This document shows, one piece after another, positions 1 to 7,584 of a stretch of DNA of 32,564 nucleotides; position 1 is the stretch's first letter; each line of letters opens with the position of its first letter. Origin of the DNA: an uncultured Geobacter sp. (GTDB lineage: Bacteria; Desulfobacterota; Desulfuromonadia; Geobacterales; Geobacteraceae); NCBI GenBank assembly GCA_903915655.1, contig CAIWTU010000038.1:1-32564 (forward strand), written 5' to 3'. Both the position numbers and the translations under genes were made by a program. The notes below the pieces were generated by a model that was not told the origin of the DNA, made no database searches, and was given only the letters and a program-made list of their open reading frames with translations.

Positions 1-504
1 ATCAGCAGACTGCAGCGGCCCGTTTTCATAACGATAATAAAAACCGTCAGTTTTGTAGGGATTCGGCCATTGAGCCCCGGTGGTTTCCAAAGCAGCGGTT
101 GCCAGCATGTTTGCCAGCTCCTGCAGCTTCACTTCATAGGTTCCCTGACGCATGAACTGGTATGTGTCGGAAAGCTTCTGTTTCAGGGTTTCATCTGCCG
201 CTACGAAGTTTTCATAGGAGAAATAGGTTCCTTTCTGTTTGGCGCAGCCAATGGTGAACATCTCGCGCTGCGCTTTTTGCACGGCTGGTATGCCGGATAA
301 TGAATCGCTGCAATACTTGTCCTGCGCGCTTGAATCGAACAGTTTCTTGTTCCAGAAATCGCTCGGGGTCATGCCATTGGCATTCGCCAGACAGTCGATA
401 ACCGCCCGTGGCCCCGCCGGGTTCTTTTCGGAACAGGTCGCTCCGAAACAGGTTGCGGCAAAGCAGGCAGAAACTGAAATTATGAGAAGTATGATATTTT
501 TCAT
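1..504 (-). CDS. GH19-chitinase-like secreted protein, N-terminal part (runs off the left edge)
   Basis: The gene reads leftward from ATG at 504 and is still open at base 1, giving 168 residues. GGGAGACC lies just upstream of the ATG. A signal peptide covers about residues 1-21 (MKNIILLIISVSACFAATCF). The rest aligns closely with the N-terminal third of the protein at 1652-2977: both carry NP-x-GPRAV near the mature N-terminus, then YFSYENF, YQFMR and VKLQELAN-x-LATA followed by an E-T/S-[ST]-G site. In the other copy that last site corresponds to the GH19 catalytic Glu region (here LETTG). The gene starts about ten bases after the lipoprotein gene stop at 514, so it is probably the third gene of one operon. 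The C-terminal half lies outside the window, so whether it is intact is unknown. The product probably acts in the periplasm or outside the cell on a chitin- or peptidoglycan-like glycan. The substrate is not determinable from sequence. Confidence 0.8.
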   Translation of the reverse strand, partial: MKNIILLIISVSACFAATCFGATCSEKNPAGPRAVIDCLANANGMTPSDFWNKKLFDSSAQDKYCSDSLSGIPAVQKAQREMFTIGCAKQKGTYFSYENFVAADETLKQKLSDTYQFMRQGTYEVKLQELANMLATAALETTGAQWPNPYKTDGFYYRYENGPLQSAD

Positions 505-513
505 GGTCTCCCT

Positions 514-1641
514 CTATTTGTAATACCAGGCGGTTGGATTGTTCTGGGTGTCTGTGCCGATCGCATAAATCGTATTTGACTGCGAATTGACAGAAACATT
601 GACGATCTTGCCGGCATTTTTCAGGTTCAGGCTTATCCATTGCGATCTGTCCGGTTTGTAATGCCAGACTTGGCCGTTATAATTGACATTGTCTACGCCG
701 CCGGCAACCAGGTAGCCGCCTGGCGCATGAAAAAGCGCGGTCACCCTGTTGGCGGCAATGCCCGTATCGGTCAGCACGCCATTGGCATATGCCCAAACAC
801 GCCCTCTGTTGCTGCTGTCCACCCCTGAAATATAAACCGTGCCGTTGCCGTTGGTAACCATGTCGCTGATTTCCAGAAGGTTTGCCGGCATGTTGATCTG
901 CGAGAACTGTTTTGTCTTGTCGGCGGCATTAGGGTTCCAGATCCATACCTTGGAAAACGCCTGCTCGACGGCAAGTTGCGCCTGCGTCTTGTATTCCGGT
1001 CCGGCTGCATAGATAGTCCCTTTGCCGTCGGTGGTGATTGCATTCAGGGCTGAAGATTCAAAATTGGACGATCCATATAACCTGAAGCCCTCAGGGGTGA
1101 ACAGGTCTGCCGCCCCCCGAGCGGCGAACTTTGTGCCTAATACCGAAAAACTGGAAGAGGTTAAAATGCCGATGCCGGAAACATCAAGCGACAGCCCTAA
1201 TCCGCCAAACGATTGATAATCCAGCCAGGTGTCAGCCCCGGCAGCCAGTTTTTTAACCAGTGTGCTGGAATATTCTCCATAAGATCCGGCCGTACTGATG
1301 TTGAAACTGCCGTACAGATTGCCGCCCGTATCGTACTCCAACGCACTGACGGAAACCAGATCGGCGCCAAGCCCCGTGGTTACCTCCGTGCAGTCGCTGA
1401 TGGTCTGGCTGCAGACAAACACCGTCGGCTTCAAGGCGCTGCCAAGGCCTGCTATCGCCACCTTATTTGCAACGTTGCCCGCAATATAGCTTCCGAAGGA
1501 GATATCCTCATCTGTCAGGCTGACGCTTGACCAAACTCCTCTATCGATCGGTAGCGTGGATGAATTATTGCTGTTGCAGCCGAATACAGAGGCTGAAACG
1601 GCCACTATCAGGGTTACTGCCAGAATTTCCCAATGTTTCAT
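514..1641 (-). CDS. Hypothetical lipoprotein with beta-propeller-like repeats
   Basis: This 375-residue protein has a type II signal peptide with a lipobox ending SVFGC at residue 22, followed by an Asn/Ser-rich stretch, so it should be lipid-anchored in the envelope. The mature part is rich in Gly, Asn, Ser and aromatics. It has recurring strand-like units such as GTIYAAG, GTVYISG and NTIYAIG, alternating with VWIWN, VWAYANG, VWHYKP and AWYYK, which is the look of a Kelch/WD-type propeller with loose repeats. I recognise no named family. AGGAGACC precedes the ATG. The stop of the upstream GH19-like gene is ten bases away, and a second GH19-like gene starts ten bases beyond this gene. It is therefore sandwiched between two paralogous putative glycan hydrolases and may bind or position their substrate or the enzymes themselves. 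That role is inference from position only. Confidence 0.75.
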   Translation of the reverse strand: MKHWEILAVTLIVAVSASVFGCNSNNSSTLPIDRGVWSSVSLTDEDISFGSYIAGNVANKVAIAGLGSALKPTVFVCSQTISDCTEVTTGLGADLVSVSALEYDTGGNLYGSFNISTAGSYGEYSSTLVKKLAAGADTWLDYQSFGGLGLSLDVSGIGILTSSSFSVLGTKFAARGAADLFTPEGFRLYGSSNFESSALNAITTDGKGTIYAAGPEYKTQAQLAVEQAFSKVWIWNPNAADKTKQFSQINMPANLLEISDMVTNGNGTVYISGVDSSNRGRVWAYANGVLTDTGIAANRVTALFHAPGGYLVAGGVDNVNYNGQVWHYKPDRSQWISLNLKNAGKIVNVSVNSQSNTIYAIGTDTQNNPTAWYYK

Positions 1642-1651
1642 GAGGTCTCCT

Positions 1652-2977
1652 TTATTTTGTGCAATAATTCAGAATTGCTTCGCTGCAGATCATGCTTGTC
1701 GAGGTTGTCGAGGTTGTCGTGCCATAGGTGAACTTCTTAGCAACGTCGGTCAACTTGAATACGTTTGATTTATAGTAATTGTAATAGGCTGTCCTGCCAG
1801 GGGTGTCGTTGCATTGCGTACCATTCACCAGTACGGTGGTTATGCCGATGTCGTGGCATGCATCTTTGCTGTTTGTCAGCGTTTCATGCAGGGTAGGTTT
1901 GGAAGAGCCATCCCCATTCATCCCGTTGCTTCTGAAGTTCCAGTACCACAGCCCGCCAGTCCAGGCCCGTTTACCGTTTTTCAGATACTCTTTGACAAAT
2001 GCCTGCATGCTCGCATCGTCTTGTTTCGGGGTAACCATATTCTGATAGTACCAGCCGAAGAACTGCGTCACCGCCACACCGGTCAACTGCAGGTTGCCCA
2101 TTCCGATCCAGTACCCAGGTTCGATAATTTTGTTCATGAACTGCCAGGCATAACCGGTTGGCGCCGGGTAGGCGCCACCGATGATGGTTGGCCGTTTCGA
2201 ACTTTGTGTCGTGTTGTCCCAGCAGCTGAACGTTGCAATTGGTGTCTTCAACGAATATTGACAGTCACTGTCAGATACGAATTGCGTATTGATGAGCCCG
2301 GTCCCCTCTTGTACAGCAACGACATAGGTTGAGTACGGGTAGTAGTCGGTCACGAACGAAGCGGTTGATTTCTGATTGCAGAGCTCACTGGAGAGTGCTG
2401 TTCTGTATTCTGGCTCTTTTTTCGACGTATAGTTCGGATTTTCAACGGGTTGCCAGCATTTGCGCAGCGGATCCCTGACTTCGTACCGGAAATAGAGCCC
2501 GTCCTGCTCGTATCGGGTTGCCAGCAAGCCGTTGCCGCTCGTTTCCTGTGATGCCGTCGCCAGGAAGTTTGCCAGTTCCTGGAGTTTGACGCTCAATAAT
2601 CCGGTGCGCATAAACTGGTAAGAAGCGCCTAATTTCAAACGGAGCTCCTCATCCGCATCCAGAAAGTTTTCATACGAAAAATAGCTTTTCTTCTGAAACT
2701 GGCACGATTCCGCGAACAGTTGCGACTCGATGACGTTCGGGCTCTCCAGCGTTGAGCTGCAAAATGCGTCAAGGGTATTCGGGTGAAAAAGCTTTTTTGT
2801 CCAGAGCGTATTGCCATCTGCAAAGCCCAGTTCCAGGGCCATGCATTCCAGAACCGCCCTCGGCCCAGACGGGTTTTGCGTTGCGCAACCAGCCCCGGCA
2901 TGAGAGGCGGTGACTGCAGCAAACAACAGGGCGGTTGCCAGGACGGTTAACGCATTTCTTGGAAAAAAATGATTCAT
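1652..2977 (-). CDS. Secreted GH19-chitinase-like (lysozyme-fold) protein
   Basis: The protein has 441 residues, with a signal peptide ending near residue 27 (ASHA/GAG). Motifs run in the order of a GH19 chitinase. FLATASQETSG at 138-148 matches the FLA-x3-HETTG segment with the catalytic Glu (E145), although Gln replaces the usual His. WIGMGNLQL at 290-298 matches YYGRGP-x-QLS. AWTGGLWYWN at 338-347 matches the WKT-x-LWYWN core. TTVLVNGTQCN at 380-390 matches the I-x-SINGGIECN segment, followed by GRTAYYNYYK. A Thr/Ser linker (420-428) and a Cys-containing tail follow. The region between 150 and 285 is longer than in plant enzymes. AGGAGGT precedes the ATG. It is the first gene of a three-gene minus-strand set whose third gene is its paralogue. 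A hydrolytic role on chitin or peptidoglycan is likely but unproven, because the second catalytic acid could not be placed with confidence. Confidence 0.75.
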   Translation of the reverse strand: MNHFFPRNALTVLATALLFAAVTASHAGAGCATQNPSGPRAVLECMALELGFADGNTLWTKKLFHPNTLDAFCSSTLESPNVIESQLFAESCQFQKKSYFSYENFLDADEELRLKLGASYQFMRTGLLSVKLQELANFLATASQETSGNGLLATRYEQDGLYFRYEVRDPLRKCWQPVENPNYTSKKEPEYRTALSSELCNQKSTASFVTDYYPYSTYVVAVQEGTGLINTQFVSDSDCQYSLKTPIATFSCWDNTTQSSKRPTIIGGAYPAPTGYAWQFMNKIIEPGYWIGMGNLQLTGVAVTQFFGWYYQNMVTPKQDDASMQAFVKEYLKNGKRAWTGGLWYWNFRSNGMNGDGSSKPTLHETLTNSKDACHDIGITTVLVNGTQCNDTPGRTAYYNYYKSNVFKLTDVAKKFTYGTTTSTTSTSMICSEAILNYCTK

Positions 2978-3020
2978 CGATACCTCCTATCCTTCATCAA
3001 GGCTTGTACAAATCTGTCTC

Positions 3021-3041
3021 GCCATGGCGCAGCTCCATGGC
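3021..3041. repeat. Inverted repeat in the leader of the GH19-like operon
   Basis: GCCATGG and CCATGGC form perfect 7-base arms with a 7-base spacer, 44 bases upstream of the first GH19-like ATG. The interval 2978-3173 must hold the operon's promoter, but I could not pick a convincing -35/-10 pair or a sigma-54 site. The repeat could be an operator or a leader hairpin. Confidence 0.35.
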
Positions 3042-3173
3042 AAAGGAATTTCTACATCCTCTTCGAATCGTGGGGTTACGGTGTCGAGGGTATCCACCTG
3101 CTGATGGTTGGCTGCATGGGTTGAGTGTACAACAAAATGCCCGAATTATGGAATAGAGAATCGGCAGGATCAT

Positions 3174-3734
3174 TTACATATCAGCGGTTTTATTTCTCCT
3201 GCGCGCCTTGAGGCCCCATACGACCAGATAATTAATTCCGGATACCAGGGTGGCAAGGAAAACCAGCAGAAAAAGAAACGGTAACCAGGAGGCAATCTGC
3301 CTCACCCCTGATGCCTCGGCCAGCAGGAGAAAAAGCATCGTAACCTGCAGAACCGTATTCAGCTTGCCGACAAAACTTGGAGCAATTTCGACTCGCTTGA
3401 ATCGGCAATACCAGGCAGCAGCTCCGCTCATGATGAAAAGGTCCCGGCAGATGATGGCAAGGGTCAGCCATCCGGGAAGAAGGCCCTGATGGAAAAGTAC
3501 AATTACCGTGGAGATGACAAGAAACTTGTCGGCAACGGGATCAAGAATGGCCCCCAGCCTGGTACAGAGGTTGAGACGGCGCGCGATAAACCCGTCAAGC
3601 GCATCACTCAGACCGGCCAGAAAAAAGAGGAAGAGGGCCGTTGCGTATTCTCCTCGCAGGAGGGAAAAGAGGATAAAAGGGACCAGGATGATCCTTGTAA
3701 TGCTGATAATATTCGGCAGATTCATCTGTCGCAC
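3174..3734 (-). CDS. pgsA: CDP-alcohol phosphatidyltransferase, PgsA type
   Basis: This is an inner-membrane enzyme of 186 residues. It carries the complete CDP-alcohol phosphotransferase signature: D44, then DG at 47-48, AR at 51-52, G61, D65 and D69 (SDALDGFIARR...GAILDPVADK). Several hydrophobic segments surround it. Length and the opening NLPNIISITRI fit CDP-diacylglycerol-glycerol-3-phosphate 3-phosphatidyltransferase, the committed step of phosphatidylglycerol synthesis. The start given is GTG, because AGGGG lies at good spacing before it. An ATG three codons later has a poorer ribosome site. The gene follows bioC by 71 bases on the same strand and may be co-transcribed with the biotin genes. 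No clear terminator follows it. Related phosphatidyltransferases share the motif, so the exact alcohol acceptor is inferred. Confidence 0.88.
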   Translation of the reverse strand: MRQMNLPNIISITRIILVPFILFSLLRGEYATALFLFFLAGLSDALDGFIARRLNLCTRLGAILDPVADKFLVISTVIVLFHQGLLPGWLTLAIICRDLFIMSGAAAWYCRFKRVEIAPSFVGKLNTVLQVTMLFLLLAEASGVRQIASWLPFLFLLVFLATLVSGINYLVVWGLKARRRNKTADM

Positions 3735-3805
3735 AAATACCCCTGGTAAACATCAATTTCTCATCACCCCTTTTATATGTGCAACCGGAGATCATGTCAA
3801 CGGCA

Positions 3806-4627
3806 TTATATCAGGTCCGGTTTTGTTGCCAGAGCGAAAATTACCTCATAGGTCGCAGGAATAACTGTATCGATCCCGTAATTGTCCCGGTAGATCTCGA
3901 ACAATTCGTGCATCACCCTCCTCCCGCCAAGTCCCTGCGGGGGAAGCGGAGAGGCGTTGCCCGCACCTATCTTTTTCAGGGAGCGGAGAAGCGCCGGGAC
4001 ATCATCATGCATTTCGAGGAATATTTCGCGATGAGAAAGAGGCGAGTCGAAACCGGCTTTGACCAACGCTTTCTCCACCTCTTTTACGGAGAAGAAAAGG
4101 TGTGAACGGTCAATATTTCCCCGGCCGGAGGCATCAAGCGCCAGGCGGTACGAATCCTTCAACTCATGGAGGGTCCCTTCCCCGAAAAGGGCGAAGCAGA
4201 ACACCCCCCCCGGCGCCAGCACCCGGAAGGCCTCGGCAAAGGAGATATCAAGCGAATTGAGCCATTGCAGGGTTGACGTGGAGAGAACAACATCGAAAAA
4301 GCGATCGGCAAAAGGGAGCAGTTCGGCATCGGCGGCAATAAAGTGCAGATTCTCTTCCCTCCCGGCTTTCTCCCTGGCCTTACGCCCCATTTCCGGTGCA
4401 ATATCGATCCCGACCCTGCAGCTGCCGGGATAAATCCCCTGCAAGCGGTGCAAAAGGTTGCCGGTGCCCGCACCGATATCGAGCAACCGCACCGGCGTGA
4501 CAGCTTCGGTTCGGAGCTGTTCGAGAAGGCGCATGACAATCCTCTTCTGAATGCCGCTGCCGCCGTCGTATTCCCCGGCCTGCCTCCCGAAGGAGCGCAT
4601 CACCTTTTTTTTATCAATCAACCCCAT
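3806..4627 (-). CDS. bioC: Malonyl-[acyl-carrier protein] O-methyltransferase BioC
   Basis: This is a SAM-dependent methyltransferase of 273 residues, the usual BioC length. The N-terminal RSFGRQAGEYD matches the RSF-x-RAA-x-YD opening typical of BioC. Motif I is LLDIGAGTGNLL at 48-59. The acidic residue of motif II lies in GIDIAPEMG, and later segments include DVVLSTSTLQWL and VLAPGGVFCFALFGE. BioC methylates malonyl-ACP so that the fatty-acid cycle can build the pimeloyl moiety of biotin. The gene overlaps the end of bioH by 14 bases, so translation is probably coupled; the ribosome site before the ATG is weak. A Pro/Gly-rich stretch near residues 225-235 (SPLPPQGLGG) is a variable loop. 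Identification is strengthened by the adjacent bioH and bioF. Confidence 0.93.
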   Translation of the reverse strand: MGLIDKKKVMRSFGRQAGEYDGGSGIQKRIVMRLLEQLRTEAVTPVRLLDIGAGTGNLLHRLQGIYPGSCRVGIDIAPEMGRKAREKAGREENLHFIAADAELLPFADRFFDVVLSTSTLQWLNSLDISFAEAFRVLAPGGVFCFALFGEGTLHELKDSYRLALDASGRGNIDRSHLFFSVKEVEKALVKAGFDSPLSHREIFLEMHDDVPALLRSLKKIGAGNASPLPPQGLGGRRVMHELFEIYRDNYGIDTVIPATYEVIFALATKPDLI

Positions 4628-5438
4628 ACACTTTTTCCAGAAACAGACTCATCAGTGAATTGAATTCCGCGGGACGGGAGAGAAACGGGGCATGTCCCGC
4701 TCCTTCCATAATCTGCAAAACAGCGTGCGGCAGATGCGCCATCATATAGCGGGAGGCATCGGGGAGGGAGATGGTGTCCCTCTCTCCATGGAGTAGGAGA
4801 ACCGGTACGGAAATTTCCGGCAGCAGAGGGCGAAGGTCAGAGGAGACCAGTGCATCAAGTGCCTTGAGAGCAACTCCGGGCTCCGGCAGACGCCCCCCCG
4901 TGAAGATCTCCCGCACGATACGCTGATAACTTTCAGCTGAAAGCTCTCCTTCGGCGAACATTCCGTCGATAAAGTCATTCATCGTCTTCGCATAGTTCCG
5001 CCTGAGACGTATGGCCATCCCCCTGGCCTCTTCAGGGGGGAGGGCGGAGGGAAAATCATCTGTAGCGGTGAAGATTGGCGTCCCCCCCACGAGTACGAGC
5101 GCCGCAACTCTCTTCCCGATCCGGTCAAAAGCCCGCAACGCGACCTGCGCTCCCATTGACCACCCTGTCAGGGTGGCATCGTGGAGGTCCAGCCGGTCAA
5201 AGAGTTCAACACAATCTCCGGCAAAGTCTTCAATGGTTCTTCCGGTAACCGTGGAGGACGATTCACCGTGCCCCCGCAGATCCATGGTTATGATTCGAAA
5301 CGAAGAGGCAAGGAGTTCCGCCTGATAGCGCCAGACACGGCCGGACATGGCCCAGCCATGGAGAAAGACCAGAGGGGGGCCTGCGCCCCTGGTTTCATAA
5401 CGGATGGTAACCCCGGAGGGTGTTTCAAAAAAAGGCAT
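4614..5438 (-). CDS. bioH: Pimeloyl-[acyl-carrier protein] methyl ester esterase BioH
   Basis: An alpha/beta hydrolase of 274 residues. The oxyanion-hole segment is FLHGWAMSG (25-33). The nucleophile elbow is GWSMG with S94. The acid is D221 in [10 protein letters not shown], and the catalytic His is H249 in GAGHAPFL. This is a complete Ser-Asp-His triad in BioH-like spacing. BioH cleaves pimeloyl-ACP methyl ester, ending the methyl-disguised elongation begun by BioC. It sits between bioF (24-base gap upstream) and bioC (14-base overlap downstream), which is the strongest argument for BioH over a generic esterase. Translation starts at ATG 5438 with only a modest purine-rich ribosome site. 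Confidence 0.9.
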   Translation of the reverse strand: MPFFETPSGVTIRYETRGAGPPLVFLHGWAMSGRVWRYQAELLASSFRIITMDLRGHGESSSTVTGRTIEDFAGDCVELFDRLDLHDATLTGWSMGAQVALRAFDRIGKRVAALVLVGGTPIFTATDDFPSALPPEEARGMAIRLRRNYAKTMNDFIDGMFAEGELSAESYQRIVREIFTGGRLPEPGVALKALDALVSSDLRPLLPEISVPVLLLHGERDTISLPDASRYMMAHLPHAVLQIMEGAGHAPFLSRPAEFNSLMSLFLEKVYGVD

Positions 5439-5462
5439 TATTGCTTCTCGCTCCTCAAGCTC

Positions 5463-6635
5463 TCAGATCACCCCGAGCTTTTTCGCTCCCCTGGTGATGG
5501 CATCGATGGCCTGCTCCAGATCTCTCCGGTCGTGGGTTGCCATGATTGTGCAGCGCAACCGGCAGGAACCGGCTGGAACGGTCGGCGGCCGTATCCCCTG
5601 GACAAAGAGACCTTCCTCGAGGAGAAACTGGGAGAAATCCATCACCCGTTCCGGTTCCCCAACAAATACCGGGACGATCTGTGTCTCGCTTCCCATGGTG
5701 TCCAACCCCGCAGAACGGAGGGCGGACCGGAAAAAGGAGACATTTGTTGCCAGTTTTCCTCGCAACAAGGCGCCTTCGGAAGAATCGACCAGATCAAAAG
5801 CGGCGAGGGACGCCGCCAGTACCGAAGGGGGGAGTGAAGTCGAAAAAATGAAACTCCTGGCCCGGTTTACCAGGTAATCGACGATCTCCTCCGAAGCCGC
5901 AACATAGGCGCCGAAGCTGCCGAAGGCCTTTCCCAGTGTACCCATCTGGATATCTATCCCGGAAAGTATGCCGAACTGTTCGATGGCGCCCCTTCCACCA
6001 TTTCCGAGGACGCCGGCGCCATGGGCATCATCGACCATGAGCAGGGCATCGAATTCTTTCTTCAGGGCAACAAGTTCCGGGAGGCGCGCAAGATCACCAT
6101 CCATGCTGAACACCCCCTCGGTAATAATCAGCCGCCGTCCAGCCGTCTCGTTCACCGTGATAAGCCTCCGGAGGGCAGGCATATCGTTATGGGGAAACCT
6201 GACAAGTTTCGCCCGCGACAGGAGAGAGCCATCCAGGATGCTGGCGTGGTTCAGGCGGTCGCAGAAGATCACATCTCCCTTACCGGCCAAAGCCGGGATA
6301 ATACCTGTGTTTGCGGCATATCCGGAGTTGAAGAGTAGCGCGGCCCCGGTCCCTTTGAACCGGGCAATACGTTTTTCCAGAGCCTCATGTAATTCCATGG
6401 TACCGGAAACAAGGCGTGAGGCCCCACTGGAAACCCCGTATTTTGCAATCCCCCTTATGGCTGCCTCCTTGAGGAGCGGATGATCAGCAAGCCCCAGGTA
6501 ATTGTTGGAGCAGAGGAGGAGCACCTCGCGACCATCCAGAATAACGCGGCTTCGCTGGCACCCCTGCAGCAGGCGCATCTGCCGATAAAGCCCCTCCCCC
6601 TTCAAAGATCGTATTTCTTCGCGAAAAGTTTCCAA
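5463..6635 (-). CDS. bioF: 8-amino-7-oxononanoate synthase BioF
   Basis: This is a PLP-dependent alpha-oxoamine synthase that condenses pimeloyl-ACP with L-alanine to give 8-amino-7-oxononanoate. Visible motifs are [33 protein letters not shown], the cofactor Asp in [10 protein letters not shown], and the Schiff-base Lys in [11 protein letters not shown]. The frame is open from ATG 6668 (401 residues). I place the start at TTG 6635 (390 residues) because a perfect AAAGGAG lies nine bases before it. ATG 6668 has no ribosome site and would fall inside the likely promoter. The resulting N-terminus ([11 protein letters not shown]...EGLYRQMR) is where BioF proteins normally begin. It is first in bioF-bioH-bioC and probably repressed by BirA. 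bioA, bioD and bioB are not in the window. Confidence 0.93.
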   Translation of the reverse strand: METFREEIRSLKGEGLYRQMRLLQGCQRSRVILDGREVLLLCSNNYLGLADHPLLKEAAIRGIAKYGVSSGASRLVSGTMELHEALEKRIARFKGTGAALLFNSGYAANTGIIPALAGKGDVIFCDRLNHASILDGSLLSRAKLVRFPHNDMPALRRLITVNETAGRRLIITEGVFSMDGDLARLPELVALKKEFDALLMVDDAHGAGVLGNGGRGAIEQFGILSGIDIQMGTLGKAFGSFGAYVAASEEIVDYLVNRARSFIFSTSLPPSVLAASLAAFDLVDSSEGALLRGKLATNVSFFRSALRSAGLDTMGSETQIVPVFVGEPERVMDFSQFLLEEGLFVQGIRPPTVPAGSCRLRCTIMATHDRRDLEQAIDAITRGAKKLGVI

Positions 6636-6658
6636 ACCGTTACGCTCCTTTCGCTCTT

Positions 6659-6688
6659 GTTTTACCATATTTACACGATGAGCGTCAA
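6659..6688 (-). promoter_or_regulatory. Putative bioF promoter
   Basis: On the minus strand TTGACG (6688-6683), an 18-base spacer and TAAAAC (6664-6659) form a modest sigma-70-type promoter. Its start point would fall just before the AAAGGAG at 6651-6645. The -35 box lies inside one arm of the BirA-like operator, as expected for repression by occlusion. The -10 match is weak. Confidence 0.4.
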
Positions 6689-6711
6689 CCTGTCAGAAAC
6701 AGAAGGTTGAC
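6684..6711. promoter_or_regulatory. BirA-like biotin operator
   Basis: GTCAACC (6684-6690) and GGTTGAC (6705-6711) form a perfect inverted repeat with a 14-base spacer. The right half extends to GGTTGACAA. This matches the known BirA operator layout (GTAAACC, 14-15 bases, GGTTTAC; variants with GTCAACC occur) and lies directly upstream of bioF. BirA with biotinoyl-AMP would be expected to bind it and shut off bioF-bioH-bioC. Confidence 0.7.
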
Positions 6712-6833
6712 AATACTCCGGCTACTCTTCGGCCTGATCCCCCGCCCCTGGCATACCCTGACAGGGAAAAGGAGGGGGGAGCCTCCGGAATTGGGGTTTC
6801 GCCGCAAGAGAACCCTGTTTTTTTCAGAATCAG

Positions 6834-6862
6834 TTGACAAGAGAGGGGGAGATAACGATACT
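6834..6862 (+). promoter_or_regulatory. Putative sigma-70 promoter of the ABC export operon
   Basis: A consensus TTGACA (6834-6839), a 17-base spacer and GATACT (6857-6862) precede the GTG start at 6895. GGAGG at 6884-6888 gives a 6-base gap to that GTG. It is separate from and divergent to the bioF promoter, about 150 bases away. Confidence 0.55.
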
Positions 6863-6894
6863 CTTTTTGACGGAAAGAGCAATGGAGGCAACCG

Positions 6895-7584
6895 GTGATC
6901 GAGATAAAGAATGCAGGCAAAACTTACCGACAGGGCACCAGTGAGATCCACGCATTACGAAACGTTTCCCTCGGCATTGACAGGGGAGAATTTCTTTCTA
7001 TCATGGGTCCGAGCGGTTCGGGCAAGAGTACGTTACTGAACCTCATAGGGGGGCTCGATCAACCGACATCGGGAGAGATATTTATCGACGGCAGAGCTCT
7101 CCACGGTATCTCTGACGACGAACTCACCCTCATACGGCGCAGAAGGATCGGGTTCATCTTCCAGTTCTTCAATCTTCTTCCGATCCTGACCGCAGCTGAA
7201 AATGTCGCTCTTCCGCTCCTCCTCGACGGCACCCCCTTCTCCCGTTTAAAGTCGAAGGCTGTCACCCTCCTGGAGCAGGTGGGGCTGGGTGCCCGCACCG
7301 AGCACCGACCGGAGCAGCTTTCGGGGGGCGAGATGCAGCGGGTAGCAATCGCCAGGGCACTCATTACCGACCCCGCAGTCCTCCTGGCGGACGAACCGAC
7401 CGGCAATCTCGATTCCCATACCAGTGAAGATATATTCATCCTCCTTGCGAATCTCAACAAAAAAGGGCAGACCATCGTCATGGTCACCCATGATCCGAAG
7501 GCTGCAGCGTACGGCACGCGTATCATCACCCTCAAGGACGGCGTCCTTTCCGGAGACAGCTCCCACGCCATGGAGGGGAGATGA
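6895..7584 (+). CDS. ABC transporter ATPase, LolD/MacB type
   Basis: A 229-residue nucleotide-binding protein. Walker A is GPSGSGKST at 38-46, the Q-loop is FIFQFFNLLP near 88-97, the signature is LSGGEMQ at 142-148, and Walker B is [12 protein letters not shown] at 162-173. VMVTHD supplies the switch His. This is the LolD/MacB/FtsE class, which powers FtsX-like permeases that move lipoproteins, lipids or peptides rather than importing solutes. Translation starts at GTG with GGAGG six bases upstream. The stop overlaps the permease start as ATGA, so the two are translationally coupled. The next two genes encode a LolA-like periplasmic protein and an outer-membrane barrel, pointing to outward trafficking across the envelope. 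Confidence 0.88.
   Translation: MIEIKNAGKTYRQGTSEIHALRNVSLGIDRGEFLSIMGPSGSGKSTLLNLIGGLDQPTSGEIFIDGRALHGISDDELTLIRRRRIGFIFQFFNLLPILTAAENVALPLLLDGTPFSRLKSKAVTLLEQVGLGARTEHRPEQLSGGEMQRVAIARALITDPAVLLADEPTGNLDSHTSEDIFILLANLNKKGQTIVMVTHDPKAAAYGTRIITLKDGVLSGDSSHAMEGR

Noticed and set aside
3925-3975. Pro/Gly-rich stretch in bioC that resembles a translated repeat insertion
   Set aside because: The arms are too imperfect for a palindrome, and the position is a variable loop in BioC proteins, so ordinary divergence explains it.
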